From an uncultured Eubacteriales bacterium (lineage in GTDB: Bacteria > Bacillota > Clostridia > Oscillospirales > Acutalibacteraceae): a stretch of 19,477 nucleotides of DNA. The stretch spans positions 1 to 19,477 of the forward strand of contig CAKTEU010000032.1 of assembly GCA_934552855.1 (NCBI GenBank), given 5' to 3'. The notes under the pieces are model-generated. The model did no database searches. It saw nothing but the letters and a program-made list of their open reading frames with translations, and was not told where the DNA came from. Made by a program: the position numbers and the translations under genes. Below, in pieces: positions 14,217 to 19,477 of the stretch (position 1 is the first letter of the stretch; every line of letters starts with the position of its first letter).

Positions 14217-14888
14217 ATGAAAATTTTCTTTTTGGCTTTATTCATTGCGGTGAGTGTTGTTCACCTGGCTGCAAGCTTTGTCAGCAACAAAAAACTCAGG
14301 GCAATCACAAAGGGTTTCATTCTTCTTTTTCTTTTGCTTTACTATCTTTTTGCGTCCGAAACAAAAAACGGCGTGCTCATTGCCGCAATCGCAACAAGCT
14401 GGCTCGGAGACGTACTTTTGATACCACCCGGAAACGGCTGGTTCGCCGCCGGCGGAATAAGCTTCATGATTTCGCACTTTTGCTTTATCGCCGTTTATGT
14501 TATGGAAGTTGACTTTTCGCTTGTCAACCCCATTCTTACGGTTTGCGCCGCTTTGATATATGTGCTTCTTATTGCACTTGTTTTCAAAGCACTCAAACCA
14601 ACAACACCGAAAAAGCTTTACGGCGCAATGATTTTTTATCTTTTCTGCAACGCTTCAATGAACATTTTTGCGTTCATGCTTCTTCTTTCAAATCCGTGCG
14701 TTCCAACAGCACTTACATATATCGGTGCAGTATTCTTTTTTGCTTCGGATTCGCTTTTGTTCCTCACAAAGTTTTATAAAAAGCCGATGTGGCGAGACCA
14801 TTTTCCGGTCATGATCACATATATAATTGCCGAATTTTTGATTACACAGGGAATCATGATGCTCAACGCTCTGCCTTTCGGCGGATAA
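14217..14888 (+). CDS. YhhN/TMEM86 family membrane protein, lysoplasmalogenase-like
   Basis: A 223-residue integral membrane protein with about eight predicted helices, the size and shape of the YhhN/TMEM86 family. Characterised members are lysoplasmalogenases that cleave the vinyl-ether bond of lysoplasmalogens. Family marks visible here are SWLGDVLL (61-68, with Asp65), GGISFMISH shortly after, and FFASDSLLF in the C-terminal half, which carry the conserved Asp and His residues. The ATG has a strong GGAGG site. The next gene, a lipid kinase, follows after 27 nt on the same strand with no terminator between, so the two form an operon for membrane lipid turnover. Plasmalogens are known in anaerobic Clostridia, which fits. 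The enzyme activity is inferred from the family only. Confidence 0.8.
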   Translation: MKIFFLALFIAVSVVHLAASFVSNKKLRAITKGFILLFLLLYYLFASETKNGVLIAAIATSWLGDVLLIPPGNGWFAAGGISFMISHFCFIAVYVMEVDFSLVNPILTVCAALIYVLLIALVFKALKPTTPKKLYGAMIFYLFCNASMNIFAFMLLLSNPCVPTALTYIGAVFFFASDSLLFLTKFYKKPMWRDHFPVMITYIIAEFLITQGIMMLNALPFGG

Positions 14889-14915
14889 ATTTTACTGTTT
14901 TTAAAAGGAGAAGAC

Positions 14916-15818
14916 ATGAAGTACATTTTTATTATTAACCCGAAAGCCGGTGCAGGCGAAAACGAAAAAACCGTTCGCACGGCAATTGAAAAACTTCCGC
15001 AAAAGGAAAGCTGTGAAGTTTATCTCACAAAAGCTGTGGGCGACGCAATGGAATACGTCCGCAAAAAAAGCCAAAGCGAAAAAAACGAAAGCTTTGTTTT
15101 TGTTGCCTGCGGCGGCGACGGAACAATCAACGAGGTTATGAACGGCGCAGCCGGAAACGAAAACGCCGCCGTAACGTGTTATCCCTGCGGAAGCGGAAAC
15201 GACTTTGTCAAGTGCTTTGGCGGAAGCGAAAAATTTTCCGATCTTTCGTCGTTACTTGAAAAAAATCCCAAAAAAATTGACCTTCTCAAAGTCGGCAACC
15301 GATACAGCGTTAACGTTACAAACTTTGGTTTTGACACAACGGTTGCAATTACAATCAACAAAGAGCGTGAAAAAACCGGTCACGGAAACAAAAACGCATA
15401 TACAAAAGGCATTGTTACCGCCCTCATCAAAAGCATGAAAACCGAATGCATTGTTATTGCAGACGGCGAAACGCTCAATCCGGACGGAAAGCTTCTTCTT
15501 TGCACTGCGGCGAACGGTCAGTATGTCGGCGGTTCGTTCAAATGCGCCCCGAGGGCAAAGGTTGATGACGGACTGATGGAAGTCTGCCTTATAAAGCCGA
15601 TTTCCCGCCTTCGCTTTGTAAAAGTTTTAAAGCCTTATACCGCAGGCGAACACCTTGACAGCGAAGAGATGAAAGACATAATTGTTTATCGTCAGGCAAA
15701 AAAGCTTGAAGTAATTGCAAAACCCGGTTTTGCTTATTCGCTTGACGGAGAGATTATATATTCCGACCGTTTCACGATTGAGCTTGAAAAGGGTGCAGTC
15801 AACTTTATTGCACCGTAA
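14916..15818 (+). CDS. Diacylglycerol kinase family lipid kinase
   Basis: A 300-residue soluble lipid kinase of the DagK/YegS/DgkB family, which phosphorylates diacylglycerol or a related lipid with ATP at the membrane face. The N-terminal NPKAGAG (8-14), the nucleotide-binding GGDGTINEV (66-74) and CGSGNDF (91-97) are all intact. The C-terminal half has the usual beta-sandwich features, with VNVTNFGFD, GGSFKCAPRAKVDDG and, near the end, SLDGE. Length is normal. The start ATG has AAAGGAG at good spacing, and the gene is followed by its own terminator. In Gram-positive bacteria the essential DgkB recycles diacylglycerol from lipoteichoic acid synthesis; whether this is that enzyme or a paralogue of unknown lipid substrate cannot be told here, so no symbol is given. 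Confidence 0.88.
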   Translation: MKYIFIINPKAGAGENEKTVRTAIEKLPQKESCEVYLTKAVGDAMEYVRKKSQSEKNESFVFVACGGDGTINEVMNGAAGNENAAVTCYPCGSGNDFVKCFGGSEKFSDLSSLLEKNPKKIDLLKVGNRYSVNVTNFGFDTTVAITINKEREKTGHGNKNAYTKGIVTALIKSMKTECIVIADGETLNPDGKLLLCTAANGQYVGGSFKCAPRAKVDDGLMEVCLIKPISRLRFVKVLKPYTAGEHLDSEEMKDIIVYRQAKKLEVIAKPGFAYSLDGEIIYSDRFTIELEKGAVNFIAP

Positions 15819-15842
15819 GGGATTTTTAAAATATCGAATTAA

Positions 15843-15894
15843 ACAAAAACCCGATAGATTTCAACGAACGAATTTCTATCGGTTTTGTTTTTGG
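15843..15894 (+). terminator. Terminator of the lipid kinase operon
   Basis: An 8-bp stem CCGATAGA (15851-15858) with TCTATCGG (15875-15882), then TTTTGTTTTT (15883-15892). It begins 25 nt after the stop codon. Confidence 0.8.
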
Positions 15895-15955
15895 CAGTGA
15901 TGAATGTTTTGGAAAATTAAAGTTAGAACAAATTTGTTACGTTTGCACCAAAACA

Positions 15956-16069
15956 CTTCATAAACCGCAGGTGCGCTTCATATTGCTCAGCAACGCTTCA
16001 TATCGCCTTGGCGATACTTCATTTGCCGAAGGCAAGCAAAACGGCCGCCGCGTTTTTGCGGCAGCCGTT
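15956..16069 (+). repeat. Dispersed hairpin element, copy A: CTTCAT-spaced mini-hairpins plus terminal hairpin
   Basis: Four units starting at 15956, 15976, 15996 and 16017 (period 20-21 nt). Each opens with CTTCAT and carries a tiny hairpin: CGCA/TGCG, TTGCT/AGCAA, ATCGCC/GGCGAT and TTGCC/GGCAA. The stems differ in sequence but the linker does not. The element ends in the GC-rich hairpin 16040-16069, which serves as terminator for the gene on the other strand. Copy B at 1751-1824 has the same order in the opposite orientation. Confidence 0.65.
16036..16069 (-). terminator. Terminator of the fibronectin III gene
   Basis: Arms 16040-16051 and 16058-16069 pair over 12 positions. The single non-pair (c16046 against a16063) becomes G-U in - strand RNA, so it is built for the leftward gene, whose stop is 20 nt upstream. 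The T-run is short (TTTTG). Confidence 0.7.
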
Positions 16070-16089
16070 TGTGTTTATTTGCGTTGTTT

Positions 16090-19041
16090 TTACTTTGCGG
16101 TTCTGACCTTTGCAATCGGCGAATACACACTATATACATTTTGGCCGGAAACCGTTTTTGCGGCTCTGACTCTGAATTTATAAACGGTGTTCGCCTTGAA
16201 GGTCAATTTTGCTTTTTGAAGCTGCTTATTTTTGATTACGGCGGTCGGTTTTCTTACCGATGAAACCGTTACCCACTTTTTGCCCTTTTGAACCTGAACT
16301 TCATATGTCTTTGCGCCGGCAACCTTTTTCCAGGTGAGGGTTAAGGCATTCTTTTTAACCTTTGTCGCATTGACTTTTGTTATTCTTGAAAGGCCGGAAA
16401 ATGCCTTTGTTTCTGCGGAATACTCTCCGTTGAGGTCGGCTGTTGCGCCGAGTGCTCTGATTCGGAATGTATATGTTTTGTTTGCAGAGATATATCTCTT
16501 TCCGATGAGAGCCTTGTTTTCGGAAACGGTGCGAACGGTTACCCATTTTCCGTTTTTGAGCATTTGAACTTCATACTTCTTTGCTCCGGCAACCTTGTTC
16601 CAAGTGAGGGTGATTGAATTTGCGGTTCTTGCTTTTGTTCTTACGTTTGTAACTTTTGCAAGCCTTGAAGAAGCGGTGATTGAAGCGTACTCTCCGCTTT
16701 CGCCGTTTGCCGATGCCTTAACTCTGAATTTATAGGCCGTTCCGGCTTTGAGACCGGTGAAGGAAGCGGTTGTTCCCGAAACCTCCTTTGCAATCCACTG
16801 TGAGCCGTTGTAATACTCCGCAACATAGCTTTCTGCGCCGAGAACGCTGTTCCAGGAAAGCGTTACGCTTTTGTTTCCGGCTTTTGATTTGAGTCCGGTA
16901 ACTTTTGCCGGAACAATTTTGAAGCTGATGTTTACGTCTGCGTCTTTAATTGCGCCGTTCAAATGAAGAACGCCGTAAGCCGTTCCGATTTGAACGTTGT
17001 TTTCAAGTTCTGCGGTGAATTGATAGGCAGGGATTTTAACTTTCTTTCCGTTAACTGTGACCGTTACCGAAGAGGGGAAAACCTCTTTTCCGATGTATAC
17101 GCCGTTTGCGGCTGAAGCGTCTGTGATGTTTACGGTTGTCGGTTCGCCAAGGAAGTTTTCAACAACAACCGCTGCAGTATAAAGGAACGGCGGAACGATT
17201 GTTGTCTTTTTCTCGTTGAGTTTTGTCAAAACTTTTTCAACGGGAACTTTAAGCGATGCGTTGGAAAATCCGGTTTGGAAGGGGGCTTTGGTGTCGCATT
17301 TTACAATTGCCGGAGTGCCGAACCAGTTTTCAAGGAAGTTATAAACAATGTTATAAAGAAGAACGGAAATATTCAAAGAACCAAAGTCTTTTGAAAATCT
17401 TACAACGATAAGGTCAAAAGCCTTTTCCATGTCAAAATTCAAAATTGCGTTGAGAACGCCTTTGAAAAATTCTTCGCTCTTATATTGGGTTTTGCTGCCG
17501 GTCATGTTCCAAAGCTTTGTTGTTCCGATAATCTTATCAAGTTTTGCAAAGCAGGAATCGTTTTTTGAAACGCCCAGGTTGAGTGCTTTTGCAAAGCCCT
17601 TTTCAAAAAGGCAAAGGTTGAGAACATCGTTTGCAACCGTCCAAACGCTCTTTCCGCTGCCCGGACCGTAACCGAGGTCAAAAATCATGTTTGCGGCGTA
17701 TGCAAGATAATCTCCGAGAACATTTTCATATGAAGCCGCCTTTTCGTTAACGGGAATGTTATTCTTTTTTGCCGCAAGAATAAGGACAACACGAAGTGCT
17801 TCGGAAAGATCCTTGCAGGAGGAAATTGCCGCCGCATATTCGTTTATCTCTGCGTCACCGCTGTTGGCTTCGGCAACACTGTTCATGATATATTTGAGAA
17901 TATCGATCGGTTTTGCGTTTTCGTTGCCGAAAAAGTGATTTGAAAGATATCTCAAAAGCTTTGCATAGTTTTGACCGAGAAGTTTGATGTCGCTGCCCTT
18001 TGTCCAACCGTCAAACTTCGGGAAAAAGGCGCAGATAATATAGCCGTGAATATTGTTGAGCTGATCTTTGAGTCCCTTTGAAGAATCAAGCGGAAGGTTG
18101 TCCGTGTCAATATTCTGACCGTTGAACTCCATGATTTCGGAAAGCTTTTGAAGGGCTTCGCCTCTTGCTTCAATATTGATGCTCTTGATATCTTCAATGA
18201 AATAGTTTTTCCAGCCGCTTTCAAGCACGGCCGAGAAAAGCTGGTCAACGGTGATGCCTTTGCTGAGCTTCAAGCCGGGAAGATATTCTTTGAGAAGTTT
18301 TGGAAGAAGGTCGTCAAAAATGAATGCATCAAAGTCTGAAAGTGCTTTTTGATATGCGGCGTTATAGCCTTCGGAATCGGAATTTTTGTCATATACAAGC
18401 GAAACAAGAAGGTCTTTGATAATTCCGGAAACGCCGTCTTTTCCGATGATATCGTCAAGATTGAAAACATATTTGAATGCGCCGAGGTCAAAGGACTTAT
18501 CCATAACTTTTGAAAGAATAACAGCGTTTGCACCGAGGGCTTCAATGAAGTTATAGATAATTTCTCCGTCCCTGCTTCCCCGTGAAAGTCCGCTTTTCCA
18601 ATTGCCGAGCGAGAAGTTATAAATATCGCCGAGAAGAGCTTTTGCGGGTATTCTAAGCGGAATAAACAAGGTGCTTTTTTTTACGTCAAGAACGTTTTTC
18701 TTGAGCGAGTCAAGCGTTTTGAGAATGCCGTTAACGCTGTTGAGGTCGATTGTAAGACCGATGCGTTCAATTGTTTTTTTGATGTTCAGCTTAACGGCAA
18801 GCACTTCAACGTCTTTGTCGATATTTTTATCAATTTCTGCGTTGAGATTTGCCTTTGCAAGAACGCCGTCGATATAATCAAGAGCCACCGACGCATTTTC
18901 GTTGTTTGAAGTTGAAAGAAAATACTGTGCGCCAAGCGACGGCTTTGTTTCTCCGTCAGACGCAAACGCAAGCGTTACCGTTGAAAAAGCCATCAAAACG
19001 CAAAGAATTACGCTGAGCGCTTTTTTCAATGTTTTGTTCAT
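16090..19041 (-). CDS. Secreted protein with three fibronectin type III domains and an unassigned helical N-terminal region
   Basis: A 983-residue exported protein. Residues 1-27 form a Sec signal peptide (MNKTLKKA, hydrophobic core, FAS). Residues of about 30-620 are predicted mostly helical, rich in Leu, Asp and Lys, and match no family I recognise. A beta-rich linker follows (about 620-710), then three fibronectin III domains at about 711-793, 794-886 and 887-983. The last two share VAGAK-x-YEVQ and KWVTV and look like a recent duplication. No sorting signal, dockerin or membrane anchor is present; the C-terminus ends AKVRTAK and is very basic, which might bind the wall by charge. The ATG has AGGAGG at 9-nt spacing. 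It has its own promoter and terminator. A role in adhesion or polymer binding is plausible from the fibronectin III domains, but the N-terminal part gives no clue. Confidence 0.85.
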   Translation of the reverse strand: MNKTLKKALSVILCVLMAFSTVTLAFASDGETKPSLGAQYFLSTSNNENASVALDYIDGVLAKANLNAEIDKNIDKDVEVLAVKLNIKKTIERIGLTIDLNSVNGILKTLDSLKKNVLDVKKSTLFIPLRIPAKALLGDIYNFSLGNWKSGLSRGSRDGEIIYNFIEALGANAVILSKVMDKSFDLGAFKYVFNLDDIIGKDGVSGIIKDLLVSLVYDKNSDSEGYNAAYQKALSDFDAFIFDDLLPKLLKEYLPGLKLSKGITVDQLFSAVLESGWKNYFIEDIKSINIEARGEALQKLSEIMEFNGQNIDTDNLPLDSSKGLKDQLNNIHGYIICAFFPKFDGWTKGSDIKLLGQNYAKLLRYLSNHFFGNENAKPIDILKYIMNSVAEANSGDAEINEYAAAISSCKDLSEALRVVLILAAKKNNIPVNEKAASYENVLGDYLAYAANMIFDLGYGPGSGKSVWTVANDVLNLCLFEKGFAKALNLGVSKNDSCFAKLDKIIGTTKLWNMTGSKTQYKSEEFFKGVLNAILNFDMEKAFDLIVVRFSKDFGSLNISVLLYNIVYNFLENWFGTPAIVKCDTKAPFQTGFSNASLKVPVEKVLTKLNEKKTTIVPPFLYTAAVVVENFLGEPTTVNITDASAANGVYIGKEVFPSSVTVTVNGKKVKIPAYQFTAELENNVQIGTAYGVLHLNGAIKDADVNISFKIVPAKVTGLKSKAGNKSVTLSWNSVLGAESYVAEYYNGSQWIAKEVSGTTASFTGLKAGTAYKFRVKASANGESGEYASITASSRLAKVTNVRTKARTANSITLTWNKVAGAKKYEVQMLKNGKWVTVRTVSENKALIGKRYISANKTYTFRIRALGATADLNGEYSAETKAFSGLSRITKVNATKVKKNALTLTWKKVAGAKTYEVQVQKGKKWVTVSSVRKPTAVIKNKQLQKAKLTFKANTVYKFRVRAAKTVSGQNVYSVYSPIAKVRTAK

Positions 19042-19088
19042 GTATATTGCCTCCTAAAAATAATCTGATGCCGAAAATTTTACACCCG

Positions 19089-19130
19089 ACACCTAAAGGT
19101 GTTTATTAACAAACCGTTTTTATACGGTTT
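19089..19130 (-). promoter_or_regulatory. Two small hairpins in the 5' leader of the fibronectin III gene
   Basis: AAACCGT/ACGGTTT (19111-19117, 19124-19130; 6-nt loop) begins within a few bases of the predicted transcript start, and ACACC/GGTGT (19089-19093, 19098-19102) follows. A 5'-terminal hairpin can stabilise a message. There is no match to a riboswitch class I know. Confidence 0.35.
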
Positions 19131-19138
19131 CCGAACCC

Positions 19139-19168
19139 ATAATACAACATTTTTCACCGCAGAGTCAA
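19139..19168 (-). promoter_or_regulatory. Predicted promoter of the fibronectin III gene
   Basis: On the - strand, TTGACT (19163-19168), an 18-nt spacer and TATTAT (19139-19144). The A/T runs at 19190-19215, just upstream, could act as an UP element. The leader is about 90 nt. Confidence 0.55.
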
Positions 19169-19477
19169 CACGAAGTGTGCAAAAGGTTAAAAATTTTTAA
19201 AAATTTGTAAATTAGTAAACATTGTTAAAACAATTGTTGAAATTCAGGGAATATTTTACACTTCAAATTTTAAATTACGCTTAAATTTTTTGTGAATGCA
19301 AGTATATATCATATGGGTTGACCCGTACCGCAACGCACAGAATTTAATCTAATGTGTTAAATCCAACCGCACAATGCACATTATTTTTGCAGCAAAAAAC
19401 GGGACTGTCGCATTTAGCGCAGAACAAAGAGTAAAAAGTCAAAATTAAAAATATAATTTACGGATGCCGTCAAAAAG
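19169..19477. other. AT-rich intergenic stretch, no gene seen
   Basis: A/T runs occupy 19190-19300. A short palindrome GGGTTGACCC lies near 19316-19325. The last 80 bases (from about 19395) change character to A-rich purine text ending in GGATGCCGTC, which may be the start of another intergenic repeat cut by the window edge. No ORF with a ribosome site, no RNA gene and no clear promoter was found. Confidence 0.4.

Noticed and set aside
15927..15938. 12-bp palindrome AACAAATTTGTT
   Set aside because: AT-rich, in a convergent gap with no promoter near; expected by chance.
15956..16037. Possible CRISPR array
   Set aside because: The constant part is only six bases and the 14-nt variable parts are self-complementary; there are no cas genes.

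Overview
The window reads as chromosomal DNA of an anaerobic Firmicute, most likely a gut or rumen Clostridia of the Ruminococcaceae/Oscillospiraceae type. The reasons are strong GGAGG-type ribosome binding sites, sigma-A promoters in AT-rich gaps, a Gram-positive style of large Sec-secreted proteins with InlB-type, Cys-rich and fibronectin III repeats, and the acyltransferase/zinc-ribbon gene pair. No species can be named from the sequence. No rRNA, tRNA, transposase, phage gene or CRISPR array was seen.

Layout. 1-975: a leftward alpha/beta hydrolase with its terminator. 1064-1744: rightward trmB, divergent from the hydrolase, with promoters overlapping at the -10 elements. 1745-2115: a crowded intergenic stretch holding the trmB terminator, a dispersed hairpin element, a small MITE-like repeat, an orphan leftward promoter, a 27-bp palindrome and the promoter of the next operon. 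2122-3965: a translationally coupled pair, an NRPS-condensation/alcohol-acetyltransferase-like enzyme and a zinc-ribbon four-helix membrane protein. 4074-7713: two tandem leftward GPH/SLC45-like MFS transporters separated by an intrinsic terminator. 8149-13944: a leftward 1931-residue secreted protein with about 24 Cys/His repeats and an unusual Cys-rich C-terminal tail. 14217-15818: a rightward membrane-lipid operon (YhhN/lysoplasmalogenase-like, then a diacylglycerol-kinase-family lipid kinase). 16090-19041: a leftward secreted protein with three C-terminal fibronectin III domains. 19042-19477: its promoter and an AT-rich gap.

How the genes fit together. Several products act at the membrane or envelope: the two transporters, the zinc-ribbon membrane protein, the YhhN protein, the lipid kinase and two secreted repeat proteins. 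The hydrolase and the acyltransferase could form opposing ester-making and ester-breaking activities, but they are in separate transcription units, so this is only a suggestion. trmB is an ordinary tRNA modification gene by family, yet several residues that are normally invariant are replaced.

The most interesting points are: (1) a composite 3'-flanking element (terminator hairpin, TTGCC hairpin, then mini-hairpins spaced by ATGAAG) found behind both trmB and the fibronectin III gene; (2) the HCCC repeat array and CxCxCH...CxCGxxHY tail of the giant secreted protein; (3) the acyltransferase/zinc-ribbon pair; (4) a TrmB with altered catalytic motifs; and (5) a terminator placed directly upstream of the second transporter's ribosome binding site.
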